Below the pieces are notes generated by a model. It saw nothing but the letters and a program-made list of their open reading frames with translations. It was not told where the DNA came from and did no database searches. Positions 28,610 to 39,416 of a stretch of DNA of 64,000 nt are shown here, in pieces. Position 1 is the stretch's first letter. Each line of letters starts with the position of its first letter. Source of the DNA: Candidatus Korobacter versatilis (GTDB lineage: Bacteria > Acidobacteriota > Terriglobia > Terriglobales > Acidobacteriaceae); assembly GCA_016185395.1 (NCBI GenBank), contig JACPNR010000010.1:1-64000 (forward strand), read 5' to 3'. The translations under genes and the position numbers were made by a program.

Positions 28610-30247
28610 ATGGTGCTGTTAGAATCCCCGCGCCGAGCGCGCGAAGAGGGCGCCTGCTTGAAGAGTGAATGCCTGCCGTTCGACGTGATGCCTGACGTGA
28701 GCCGCCTGTTCGCGGACGTGATGGCGCGCGCGCAGACGGTGCGGGCGTTCTACCCGGCAGGGTTCGAGGCATTGGCGCGGGAGGATCGGGCAGCCGCTCA
28801 TCCGAAGGACCGGCGGGCGCGGGTGGCGGACGCGCTGGAGCGGCAGAACCGGGCGTGGGGAGCGTCGGCGGCGACGCTCGAGAACATCCAGCGGCTGCGC
28901 GATGGCGCGGCGGCGGTCGTGACCGGGCAGCAGGTGGGACTGTTTGGCGGGCCGCTGTTCGCCATCTACAAAGCGCTGACGGCGGTGAAGCTGGCGACGG
29001 ATTCCACGCACGCGGGAAAGCCGGCGGTGCCCATCTTCTGGCTGGCGACCGAGGACCACGACCTGGCGGAGGTCAACCACGCGACGTTGCTCGCGGCGGA
29101 TGGCCGGCTGGTGAAGGTGGCGACGGCGACGCGTGGCGAGTATGGCGCACCGATGAACGCGGTCACTTTCGGGGAGGAGATCCAAGAGGTCGTCGCGCAG
29201 GCGGTCGAGGCGCTGGGTCCATCCGAGGTGACGGAGGCGTTGCGAGCGGCGTACAAGCCCGGCGAGACGATGGGATCGGCGTTCGCGCGGCTGTACTCGA
29301 AGGTGTTCGCGCACTCGGGAGTGGTCCTGCTCGATGCCAGCGACCCGGAGCTGCATCGCATCGCGGCGCCCATCTACACGGCGGCACTCGACCGATGTAG
29401 CGAGTTGAACGACGCGCTCGCCGCACGCGAAAAAGAACTCGAGAAAGCCGGCTACCACTCGCAGGTCAAAGTCTCGCCCTCACATACACTTTTGTTTGGA
29501 AAATCCGACGGGTCGCGCTTGCCGCTGCGGCGTGTGAATGGCGGCTTCGTGCTCGGCGAGCAGAAGGTGAGCGCGGCGGAGTTGCGGAAGCAGATCGAGG
29601 AGCATCCTGAAAAGTTCAGCCCGAACGTGCTGCTGCGTCCGGTGGTGCAGGACCATCTGCTGCCGACGGCGGCATACGTGGGCGGGCCGGCGGAGGTGGC
29701 GTACTTCGCGCAGGCGGCGGTGGTGTACGAGAAATTGCTCGGACGCGTGACGCCGGTGGTCCCACGCTTTGCGGCGACGCTGGTCGAGCCGCGCATCGCG
29801 CGCTTGCTGGAGAAATATCAGGTGAAGCCGCAGCAGGCGTTCGCGGGCGAGGAGAAGTTGGCGGCGTTGATGGCGGCGCGGAACCTGCCGGCGGACGTGG
29901 ACGCGGCGATGAAGCGGGCGTCGGAAGGATTGGAGCAGGCGATCGCGGCGATGAAGGCGCCGCTGGCGGCATTGGATCCGACGGTGGCGAAGGCGGCGGA
30001 GAAGTCGGCGGCGAAGATGCGGTACCAGTTCGGGCGCGTGCACGCGAAGGCGGCGCGGGCGCATCTGCGGCGGTCGGAAGAGTTGCGGAAGCACGCGCAG
30101 CAGATATCCGACGCGCTGTATCCGGAGGGGCATCTGCAGGAGCGGCAGGTGGCGGCGATATCGTTTTTGGCGCGGCATGGTCCGCAGTGGTTGCTGCGGG
30201 TGTATGACGCGATGGGATGCCAGGGGCATCAGGTGGTTTACCTGTAG
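28610..30247 (+). CDS. bshC: Putative cysteine ligase BshC (bacillithiol biosynthesis)
   Basis: A 545-residue BshC, which adds cysteine to glucosaminyl-malate in the last step of bacillithiol synthesis. Diagnostic segments are VVTGQQVGLFGGPLFAIYKA (nucleotide-binding Rossmann start), IFWLATEDHDLAEVNHA, and VLLRPVVQDHLLPTAAYVGG with PAEVAYFAQ. A C-terminal coiled coil (about 440-520) completes the family pattern. Start uncertain: ATG 28610 or TTG 28658 (LKSECLPFDVMPDVS). bshA and bshB are not in the window, which is usual because the genes are unlinked in many Acidobacteriota and Bacteroidota. Confidence 0.94.
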   Translation: MVLLESPRRAREEGACLKSECLPFDVMPDVSRLFADVMARAQTVRAFYPAGFEALAREDRAAAHPKDRRARVADALERQNRAWGASAATLENIQRLRDGAAAVVTGQQVGLFGGPLFAIYKALTAVKLATDSTHAGKPAVPIFWLATEDHDLAEVNHATLLAADGRLVKVATATRGEYGAPMNAVTFGEEIQEVVAQAVEALGPSEVTEALRAAYKPGETMGSAFARLYSKVFAHSGVVLLDASDPELHRIAAPIYTAALDRCSELNDALAAREKELEKAGYHSQVKVSPSHTLLFGKSDGSRLPLRRVNGGFVLGEQKVSAAELRKQIEEHPEKFSPNVLLRPVVQDHLLPTAAYVGGPAEVAYFAQAAVVYEKLLGRVTPVVPRFAATLVEPRIARLLEKYQVKPQQAFAGEEKLAALMAARNLPADVDAAMKRASEGLEQAIAAMKAPLAALDPTVAKAAEKSAAKMRYQFGRVHAKAARAHLRRSEELRKHAQQISDALYPEGHLQERQVAAISFLARHGPQWLLRVYDAMGCQGHQVVYL

Positions 30248-30317
30248 CCGACGTTAGAGTGCCAGGCTCACCCAACGGGCAAGGGCGCAATAGGGGTTCT
30301 TCGAGTTCGCACTCATT

Positions 30318-30352
30318 CCGCTTGGCGGAATGAGTGCTGCGCTCAGAATGAC
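30318..30352. repeat. Palindrome plus 'ctcagaatgaca' element
   Basis: CTCATTCCGC-TTG-GCGGAATGAG hairpin followed by CTGCGCTCAGAATGACA. The same terminal element occurs at about 15988, 16034, 33113, 33176, 45268 and 45794 with small changes. Confidence 0.7.
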
Positions 30353-30400
30353 AACAAAATCACAGGCAAGCGGGCGTATCATCGTGGTCTGGAGCCGTTT

Positions 30401-30709
30401 ATGGCGAAGAAGTCGTCCGACGTTTTCGAGATCACGTGTCCGTGCTGTGCCGCCGTGCTGAAGGTGGACGCCGCGGTAGAGGCGGTGATCGCGCACACGC
30501 CGCCGCCGACCAAGCGCATGTTCAACGACATGGAAGAGGCGGCGAAGGCGATGCACCAGCAGGATGACCGGCGCGAGTCGCTGTTCCGCCAGTCGGTCGA
30601 GGCGGAGAAGAACAAGGCGCAGCTGATGGAGAAGAAGTTCGCCGAAGCGGTGAAGCGCGCCAAAGAGACGCCGGACGAGAAGTTCATCCGCGACATCGAC
30701 CTCGACTAG
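30401..30709 (+). CDS. Small hypothetical protein with CxxCC motif
   Basis: A 102-residue protein. The N-terminal FEITCPCCAAVLKVDAAV looks like half of a zinc ribbon (Cys-Pro-Cys-Cys). The remainder is a charged helix, probably coiled coil (KKFAEAVKRAKETPDEKFIR). The stop is only 6 nt before the GDPD start, so the two are cotranscribed. No family name is certain. It could dimerise through the single CPCC knuckle. Confidence 0.7.
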   Translation: MAKKSSDVFEITCPCCAAVLKVDAAVEAVIAHTPPPTKRMFNDMEEAAKAMHQQDDRRESLFRQSVEAEKNKAQLMEKKFAEAVKRAKETPDEKFIRDIDLD

Positions 30710-30715
30710 CCCACC

Positions 30716-31387
30716 ATGACGCAGCCTCCGCTGCTGCTCGGCCATCGCGGCGCGCGTGCCTACGCCGCCGAGAATTCCTTTGACGCCTTCGCGCTCGCGC
30801 TGGAGCACGGGTGCGACGGTTTCGAGTTCGACGTCCGGCTGACCTCGGACGACCGCGCCATCATCTGCCACGACGCTGCCTTCGCGCGCGTCCCCATCGC
30901 CGAGAATACCTGGGCGAACTTTGCCAAGCTCTACGCCGGCCTGATGCCGCTGCTCGAGCACGTGATGAAGCACTACGCGGCGCGGGCCTTCCTCGACATC
31001 GAACTGAAAGTCCCCGGGCTCGATGACGAAGTGCTGGACGCGCTGAAGAACTATCCGCCGCGGCATGGCTACGTGGTGTCGTCGTTCCTGCCGGAGGTGG
31101 TCACGTCGCTCGCCAAGAAAGACCGAGGCGTGCGGCTGGGATACATCTGCGATGACATGAAGCGGCTGCCGCGGTGGCGCGAGCTGCCGGTCGAGGTGGT
31201 GGCGCCGCACTACTCGCTGGTGGACGAGACGCTGGTGAAGGAAGTGCACGCGGCGGGGAAGCAGGTGTTCGTGTGGACGGTGAACCGCGCGGACGCGATG
31301 AGGCAGATGGCCGAGCTTCGAGTCGACGCCATCATCAGCGACGATACGCGGCTGCTAAGCCGCACGCTGCGGCCGCGAAAGTCCTGA
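30716..31387 (+). CDS. Glycerophosphodiester phosphodiesterase
   Basis: A 223-residue cytoplasmic GDPD (UgpQ type) hydrolysing glycerophosphodiesters to sn-glycerol 3-phosphate and an alcohol. Catalytic residues appear in LLGHRGARAYAAENS (His-Arg and Glu), CDGFEFDVRLTSD (Glu, Asp) and IICHDAAF (His). The typical WTVN (VFVWTVNRADAM) is near the C-terminus. No signal peptide. Its 3' end overlaps the 3' end of the convergent glpD by 33 bp; GlpD oxidises the product of this enzyme. Confidence 0.94.
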   Translation: MTQPPLLLGHRGARAYAAENSFDAFALALEHGCDGFEFDVRLTSDDRAIICHDAAFARVPIAENTWANFAKLYAGLMPLLEHVMKHYAARAFLDIELKVPGLDDEVLDALKNYPPRHGYVVSSFLPEVVTSLAKKDRGVRLGYICDDMKRLPRWRELPVEVVAPHYSLVDETLVKEVHAAGKQVFVWTVNRADAMRQMAELRVDAIISDDTRLLSRTLRPRKS

Positions 31388-32962
31388 AGGTTTTTTCAGG
31401 AAGGCGGCGCGCTCGGCGTCGAACAACTCAGCTTCGCGGCCGATGCGGAGCTGGTCCCATCCCAGGGCCCATCCGATGCGCTGCGCGGCGGCGCGCGTGC
31501 ACTGCTTCGACCAGCAGCCGCTGAGCGCCACGGGAACGCGGCGCAGCAGGATGTCGCCGAGCGTGACGGCGCATTCGTAGCGCGCGACCTCCACGGCCTC
31601 GGCGACGATATGGCTGGAGTGCGGGCAGAGCGGGTGGCGCAGCGCGTCGTCGGTGCCAGCCATGCGGGCCACGCACATGGCGCGGCGCCCGTGCCACTCG
31701 GCAACGGCGCGCGCGCTGTGCTCCGGTATGTGCGCGACGGCGCTGATCTGCCGCGCCCACTGGCGCAGCGTGACCTCGATGCCGTCGGCGGGCGCGGGCG
31801 CGATCAGGGCGGTCTGCGGCTCGGGGACGTGCGCGCCCAGCTTGCGCGCGACCTCGCGCGCGAGCGCGGCGGCGGTGGTGAGCTTGCCGCCGATGACGGA
31901 GTAGAGCCCGCGCGCGCCGTCGTCAGAGTGGTCGTGGATGCGGTGGCGGCGGGTGATGGCGGCGGGTTTGGCGGTTGGCGAGTAGGGAAGCGGACGCACA
32001 CCCGCGAAGGCATAGAGGATGTCGCCGGCGCCGATGTTGGCCGCCGGGTAGAGATGGTTCACGGAGTCGAGCAGGTATCCGACTTCTTCCGGGCTGGGTT
32101 CGGCGCGCGCGGGGTCGGCGGAGTCGGGGACCTCGGTGGTGCCAACGAGGAGCTGGTCATTCCATGGGATGAGGAAGACGGGGCGGCCGTCGGGCGCTTC
32201 GGAGTAAACCGCCGAGCCGGGCGCGCCGGGGAAGCGCGGCAGCACGATGTGCGAGCCGCGGATGCCGCCGAGCAGCTTTTCCTTGGTCTCGACGCCGGAC
32301 TGCGCGCAAACCATGTCCGCCCAGGGGCCGGTGGCGTTGATGACGTGCGCGGCTTCGACGCGGGCTTCGGTGCCGGTGAGGGTATCGTGGATCACCAGGC
32401 CGGTGACGCGGCCGTCGTTTTTCGTCAACCCAAGCGCGGTGCAGTGATTGCGGACGACGGCGCCGGCGGCGATGGCTTCGCCGAGCCACTCGGCGACGAG
32501 GCGCTCGGGAAACTCGCACTGCGCGTCGTCATAATCAAAGGTCGCGAGGTCGGGACGATCGAGATGCGCGTCGAACTGGGCCAGGGCAGGAAGGCAGCGC
32601 GCGCCGGCCAGCTTGCGATAGAGCAAGAGCCCGGTGCGGATGGCGAGCGCGTTGTGGCGCGACGCCTTGGGGATGGCCAGCACGAAGCGCAGCGGGCGGA
32701 CGAGGTGCGGGTAGTCCGCGAGCATGCGCTCGCGTTCCTTGAGCGACTCTCGGACGAGTCCCAGCTCGCCATGCTCGAGGTAACGCAGCCCGCCGTGGAT
32801 GATGCGGGTGGAGCGGCTGGTCGTGCCGGAGGCGAAGTCGTTCTGCTCGACGAGCAGGGTGCGTTTGCCGGCGCGGGCACACTCGCGCGCGATGGCCACG
32901 CCATTGATGCCGCCGCCGATGATGGCGACGTCGAAGCGCTCGCCGGACAATCTCGCTCTCAC
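31355..32962 (-). CDS. glpD: Glycerol-3-phosphate dehydrogenase (FAD-dependent, GlpD/GlpA)
   Basis: A 535-residue flavoprotein oxidising sn-glycerol 3-phosphate to dihydroxyacetone phosphate and passing electrons to quinones at the inner membrane. FAD motif DVAIIGGGINGVAIARE at the N-terminus, TTSRSTRIIHGGLRYLEHGE (substrate/FAD contacts), VINATGPWAD, and GLYSVIGGKLTTAAALAREV. A C-terminal DAO_C domain follows. Start taken as GTG 32962 (MRARLSGERFDVAI); no clear ribosome site, and the frame is open to 33100 through repeat sequence. Convergent with, and overlapping, the GDPD gene. Confidence 0.95.
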   Translation of the reverse strand: MRARLSGERFDVAIIGGGINGVAIARECARAGKRTLLVEQNDFASGTTSRSTRIIHGGLRYLEHGELGLVRESLKERERMLADYPHLVRPLRFVLAIPKASRHNALAIRTGLLLYRKLAGARCLPALAQFDAHLDRPDLATFDYDDAQCEFPERLVAEWLGEAIAAGAVVRNHCTALGLTKNDGRVTGLVIHDTLTGTEARVEAAHVINATGPWADMVCAQSGVETKEKLLGGIRGSHIVLPRFPGAPGSAVYSEAPDGRPVFLIPWNDQLLVGTTEVPDSADPARAEPSPEEVGYLLDSVNHLYPAANIGAGDILYAFAGVRPLPYSPTAKPAAITRRHRIHDHSDDGARGLYSVIGGKLTTAAALAREVARKLGAHVPEPQTALIAPAPADGIEVTLRQWARQISAVAHIPEHSARAVAEWHGRRAMCVARMAGTDDALRHPLCPHSSHIVAEAVEVARYECAVTLGDILLRRVPVALSGCWSKQCTRAAAQRIGWALGWDQLRIGREAELFDAERAAFLKKPSGLSRPQRAA

Positions 32963-33354
32963 AGGAACTAGGATGCAGAGTTGAGGCAGGATGTGGCGTG
33001 GTTTGGCGTTTTCATCGAAGGTCAAAATCCACCACGGAGGCACGGAGACACAGAGGGGAAAATAGAAAGGGCGGGGGCCAACACCCTCCCTCCCACACAA
33101 GCAAGACCGGCTCCTCAGGATGACAATCTTGTCTCACGAATGATCGTTGGCGGTGGGATCCTTCGCCACGGACGGCTCAGGATGACACGCCCCAACGATT
33201 GTTGATGTGCCTGGCTGGCGGGCGGGGGGTCGCCGGCAACCAACCCTGATCCGATAGGGGGGCGGAGGGCGGTTCCTAGACACCTTTGGCGTCAACGTGT
33301 TACATTCAAAGGGTCACAAAAAGGGAAATAAATAACAGGAGTGCATCAGGTTCA
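32963..33354. other. 392-nt intergenic region, glpD/rpsO, repeat-rich
   Basis: Upstream of glpD (-) and rpsO (+). Holds degenerate CACGGAGG-like tandem units (about 33029-33060) and two copies of CTCAGGATGACA (about 33113-33124 and 33176-33187) in palindromic context. The last 60 nt before rpsO are A-rich (AAAAAGGGAAATAAATAACA) and may contain the rpsO-pnp leader; no known S15 autoregulatory structure could be assigned by eye. Confidence 0.6.
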
Positions 33355-33621
33355 GTGATAGCGAGAGAGCACAAAGCGAGCGTCATTTCGAAGTTCCGCA
33401 CGCATGACTCGGACACGGGCAGTCCGGAAGTGCAGATTGCCATCCTCAGCGAACGGATCAACGAGCTGACGGAGCACTTCAGAACCCACAGCAAGGACCA
33501 CGCGTCGCGGCGTGGCCTGCTCATGATGGTCAGCCGGCGCCGCCGCCTGCTCGACTACCTCAAGACGTACGACACCAATCGTTACCAAGTCGTCATTCAG
33601 AAGCTCGGCATCCGTAAGTAA
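33355..33621 (+). CDS. rpsO: 30S ribosomal protein S15
   Basis: An 88-residue S15 starting at GTG 33355 ([20 protein letters not shown]). Conserved core [36 protein letters not shown] and ...[13 protein letters not shown]15 binds the 16S central domain early in 30S assembly. Length equals the usual 88-89 residues, which supports this start over the open frame to 33286. pnp follows 167 nt downstream, the common rpsO-pnp arrangement. Confidence 0.97.
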   Translation: MIAREHKASVISKFRTHDSDTGSPEVQIAILSERINELTEHFRTHSKDHASRRGLLMMVSRRRRLLDYLKTYDTNRYQVVIQKLGIRK

Positions 33622-33788
33622 GCCCAGCCCCTGATAGCGTTTCTTGCAGCGGGTCGACGTGTGTCCACCCGGACGAGTGGTAGGCCCCAACTCTCGCATC
33701 GACACCTCCCGTGACGCAGGCCCTGGCGCGCCGGCGTTTGGACGGACCTCGTGAGCGCGGCTCACGCTCCTGATTCGAAAGGAAGACC

Positions 33789-36242
<2,454 letters not shown>

Positions 36243-36264
36243 GTAGAATCAGAAATGCAGGCAG

Positions 36265-36299
36265 GGACCGCGGTATTTACTGCGGTCCTTTTCTTTTTG
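36265..36299 (+). terminator. Terminator after pnp
   Basis: GGACCGC (36265-36271) pairs with GCGGTCC (36282-36288), followed by TTTTCTTTTTG. Confidence 0.85.
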
Positions 36300-36353
36300 T
36301 CGTGTGAATGGGATGGAAGCAAGACCTTCAAGTGAAACTCCAGGTCTATGAGG

Positions 36354-36383
36354 AAGCGCCGGCGAGGTCGCCGGCGCCCACCC
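36354..36383. repeat. 30-nt palindromic repeat, copy 1
   Basis: Begins AAGCGCCGGCGAGGTCGCCG and ends CGCCCACCC; identical to 44431-44460. Both lie 12-15 nt past the stop of a minus-strand gene (here murA). Confidence 0.9.
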
Positions 36384-36395
36384 TCGTTGGGGAAT

Positions 36396-37697
36396 CTACG
36401 CCGGCTGGGCGGTCTGGGCTTTGCGCGGGAGCATCTCGCCGATGCGCCTGATCTGCGCGCCCACGCCGCGGAGTTTCTCCTCGATGCGCTCGTAGCCCCG
36501 GTCGATGTGGTAGACGCGGTCGATGATGGTCTCGCCATCGGCGACGAGCGCGGCCAGCACCAGCGACGCCGAAGCGCGCAGGTCGGAGGCGAGCACGGCG
36601 GCGGCGGAGAGTTGCGTTTTTCCGCGGACGATGGCGCGGCGGCCTTCGATCTTGATGTTCGCGCCCATGCGCACCATCTCCTGCGCGTGCATGAAGCGGT
36701 TCTCGAAAATGTTCTCGGTGATGACCGAGGTTCCGTCGGCCTGCGTGGCGAGCGCCATGAACTGCGCCTGCATGTCGGTGGGGAAGCCGGGGTACTCCTC
36801 GGTGGAGACGTCGGCGGCGGTGAGCGGGTTATCGCCCATCACGCGAATGGAATCGCCGTTCTGCTTCACCTTGACGCCGCACTCGTTGAGCTTCTGCACC
36901 AGTGCGCCGAGGTGCTGCGGATCGCATCCGGAGATGATTAGGTCGCCTCCGGTCATGGCTGCCGCGATGAGGAACGTCCCGGCCTCGATGCGGTCGGGGA
37001 TGATGCGATGCTTCGCGCCGTGCAGCTTCGCGACGCCGTGGATTTTGAGCGTCGAGGTCCCGACGCCTTCGATCTTCGCTCCCATCTTTATTAATAGGTT
37101 TGCGAGGTCGGCGACTTCCGGCTCGCGCGCGCAGTTCTCCATGACGGTCTCGCCGTCGCCGAGGACGGCGGCCATGAGCAGGTCCTCGGTTCCGGTGACG
37201 GTGATCTTGTCGAAGAGGATATGTCCGCCCTTGAGGCGGTCGGCCTTGGCCTCGATGTAGCCGTGCTCCTGGGTGACGACGGCGCCGAGTTTTTCCAGTC
37301 CCTTGATGTGGAGGTCGATGGGGCGCGCGCCGATGGCGCAGCCGCCGGGGAGGGAGACGCGGGCCGCGCCGGTGCGCGCGACCAGCGGGCCAAGGACGAG
37401 TGTGGAAGCGCGCATCGTCTTGACCAGGTCGTAGGTGGCTTCGGCGCGGTCGAGCTTGCGGCAGTTGATGGTGGTGCGGTGGTGGGCGCGTCCGTAGCCG
37501 AGCTCGACCTCGGCGCCCATCGCGACCAGCAGCTTGCGCTCGGTCTCGATGTCGCGGACGTCAGGGATGTTCTCGAGGGTGACGGTCTCGTCGGTGAGCA
37601 GCGCGGCCGCCATGCAGGGCAGGGCGGAGTTTTTTGCGCCCGAGATGCGCACCGTGCCGACCAGCGGATTGCCACCGCGGATTACAAACTTATCCAC
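36396..37697 (-). CDS. murA: UDP-N-acetylglucosamine 1-carboxyvinyltransferase
   Basis: A 433-residue MurA, which transfers enolpyruvate from PEP to UDP-GlcNAc in the first committed step of peptidoglycan synthesis in the cytoplasm. N-terminal [20 protein letters not shown] includes the catalytic-site Lys22; the active-site loop [14 protein letters not shown] has Cys120, so the enzyme should be sensitive to fosfomycin, unlike the Asp variants. [13 protein letters not shown] and [19 protein letters not shown] are further signatures. It is about 330 nt from murQ on the same strand. Confidence 0.97.
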   Translation of the reverse strand: MDKFVIRGGNPLVGTVRISGAKNSALPCMAAALLTDETVTLENIPDVRDIETERKLLVAMGAEVELGYGRAHHRTTINCRKLDRAEATYDLVKTMRASTLVLGPLVARTGAARVSLPGGCAIGARPIDLHIKGLEKLGAVVTQEHGYIEAKADRLKGGHILFDKITVTGTEDLLMAAVLGDGETVMENCAREPEVADLANLLIKMGAKIEGVGTSTLKIHGVAKLHGAKHRIIPDRIEAGTFLIAAAMTGGDLIISGCDPQHLGALVQKLNECGVKVKQNGDSIRVMGDNPLTAADVSTEEYPGFPTDMQAQFMALATQADGTSVITENIFENRFMHAQEMVRMGANIKIEGRRAIVRGKTQLSAAAVLASDLRASASLVLAALVADGETIIDRVYHIDRGYERIEEKLRGVGAQIRRIGEMLPRKAQTAQPA

Positions 37698-38031
37698 GCT
37701 GAGATCCCTCGCTTTGCTCGGGATTTCGCCTGCGGGCTCCCGCTCCCCACCCCGTCGCGCGAAAAACGCGCGCGCCGGGGCCCCCGGCTTCGCTCACGCC
37801 CGCAAATCGGCTCAACTTGTCCATGGGATCAGTTCAGGTTTTCTTCCCGTCGCTGAAATAAGAATAACGCGAAAGGGCTGTGGATGGAGTGGCGCAGGCG
37901 GTACGGCACACATTTTCTTGACTTCGGCGAAGGTCAAAACCTATTCGCCACGGATTTCACGGATGAACACGGATAGGGCAAGAAGAATTCAATTTGTCCG
38001 TGCGGATCCGTGGAATCCGTGGCTAGAAGGT
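37698..38031. other. 334-nt gene-free region, murA/murQ
   Basis: Left part is GC-rich with no feature I can name. Right part has an inverted pair of degenerate CACGGAT tandem units: about 37947-37976 against 37996-38024. Confidence 0.6.
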
Positions 38032-38949
38032 TTAAAGGCTGATTGCGCGGCGAACATTTCCCTTCGCGGCCTTGAGGCGCTTTTCGGCCTCGGCTTTCTT
38101 GGCGCCGGTCTTCAGCATGATGAGCGCGATGGGGACGTTCTTCCCGCTCGCCTTCAGCGCCTTGACCGCACGCTCGCGGTCGCACTCGGCGGCGGCCTGC
38201 AGGATGGCGATGCCCCGCTCCATCAGCTTCTCGTTCTTCAGGTGGACGTTGACCATCAGGTTGCCGAAGACGTAGCCGAGGCGCGCCATCGCGCCCGTCG
38301 TCAGCATGTTGAGGATCATCTTCTGCGCGGTGCCGGCCTTCATGCGGGTGGAGCCGGTGACGACCTCGGGGCCGACCTCGGCGACGATGGCGATCTCGGC
38401 GGCGCGCTCGAGTGGCGAGCCGGGCGAGCAGACTAGGGCGACGGTCTTCGCGCCTTGCGCGCGCGCGTACTCGATGGCGGCGACGGTGTAGGGAGTGCGG
38501 CCGCTGGCGGCGATGCCGCAGACGACGTCGCCCTTCTTTGGTTTCTTTTTGGCGAGGTCGCGCTCGCCGTCCTTGCGGGAGTCTTCGTTGTACTCGGCGG
38601 CGGCGATGAGCGCCTTGGCGCCGCCGGCCATGACGGCTTGCACGGCGGTGGGCGGCAGGTTGAAGGTGGGCGGGATCTCGGAGGCGTCGAGCGCGGCGAT
38701 GCGCCCGGAGGTGCCGGCGCCGACGTAGATGAGGCGGCCGCCCTCGGCGATGGCCCTGGCGATGACTTCTATGGCGCGAGCAATATTCGGCAGTTGATGC
38801 GAGATGGCGGGGATGACGTTCTTGTCGGCGTCATTGATGATGCGCGCGATCTGCTCGGGCGAGAGCGTGTCGAGCATCTCGCTCGAGAGGTTGCGCTGCT
38901 CGGTGGAGAGCGCGCGCAGGTCGAGGGTGGGCCTAGAAGCGGTCATCAT
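38032..38949 (-). CDS. murQ: N-acetylmuramic acid 6-phosphate etherase
   Basis: A 305-residue MurQ, which cleaves the lactyl ether of MurNAc 6-phosphate to GlcNAc 6-phosphate and D-lactate in cell-wall recycling. SIS-domain sugar-phosphate motif VGAGTSGRIAALDASEIPP, GIAASGRTPYTVAA, and TGSTRMKAGTAQKMILNMLT, diagnostic of MurQ. A C-terminal UBA-like helical segment is present. The start overlaps the upstream lipoprotein stop by one base (TAATG). It is the last gene of a tightly coupled three-gene run with the lipoprotein and the serine hydrolase. The kinase producing MurNAc-6-P was not found here. Confidence 0.96.
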   Translation of the reverse strand: MMTASRPTLDLRALSTEQRNLSSEMLDTLSPEQIARIINDADKNVIPAISHQLPNIARAIEVIARAIAEGGRLIYVGAGTSGRIAALDASEIPPTFNLPPTAVQAVMAGGAKALIAAAEYNEDSRKDGERDLAKKKPKKGDVVCGIAASGRTPYTVAAIEYARAQGAKTVALVCSPGSPLERAAEIAIVAEVGPEVVTGSTRMKAGTAQKMILNMLTTGAMARLGYVFGNLMVNVHLKNEKLMERGIAILQAAAECDRERAVKALKASGKNVPIALIMLKTGAKKAEAEKRLKAAKGNVRRAISL

Positions 38950-39416
38950 TATTGCCGATCATAGGTGGCGATCTTCCCGTTCTCGTCGGTGCCGACCAGA
39001 TGCATGCCGTTCGAGGAGACGACGTAGGTGACGTTGGTCGTGTACTCCTCCTTCTTGCCGCGGTCGAGGAAATGCACGACGCGCTCCTGAGTGTAGAGCG
39101 TGGGGCCGGCGAGGCGCGCGCTGGTGTAGAGCTCGCTGTTGCCGCTGTCCTCGGCCTTGAGCTCCTTGCCGAACGGGTAATGGCGCTCCAAGAGTGGCGC
39201 GTCGCCGGTCTCGAAGTTGGAGATGGAATCGCGCAGGTCTACGCCGTCGGCAGTCAGCTTGATCTCAAGATACGACTCGCCCTTGAGGTTGAAGCCCATC
39301 GGCATGGTGGTGTGGTCGCGGTCGAGATGCCAGCGTCCCTCGACGGTGCGCTTGGCGCAGGCCAACAGCGTGGCGAGCAGGCAGACGAGCGCAAGCGCAG
39401 GAGCGGCGCGTTTCAT
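38949..39416 (-). CDS. Hypothetical lipoprotein in the murQ operon
   Basis: A 155-residue protein with a lipoprotein signal peptide (lipobox LLAC, Cys20 in LLATLLACAKR). The mature part is beta-rich (VEGRWHLDRDHTTMPM, SYLEIKLTADGVDLRDSISN) and resembles a small lipocalin-like barrel, without a named family. Its start codon overlaps the upstream serine hydrolase stop (ATGA) and its stop overlaps the murQ start, implying stoichiometric coupling with wall recycling. It may bind muropeptides at the envelope. Confidence 0.8.
   Translation of the reverse strand: MKRAAPALALVCLLATLLACAKRTVEGRWHLDRDHTTMPMGFNLKGESYLEIKLTADGVDLRDSISNFETGDAPLLERHYPFGKELKAEDSGNSELYTSARLAGPTLYTQERVVHFLDRGKKEEYTTNVTYVVSSNGMHLVGTDENGKIATYDRQ

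Noticed and set aside
26500-28668. A 722-residue + strand frame over the VWA gene and tmRNA
   Set aside because: Crosses a tmRNA and lacks any domain.
36354-36383. Considered as the rho-independent terminator of murA
   Set aside because: There is no T-run after the hairpin on the minus strand; better described as a repeat.
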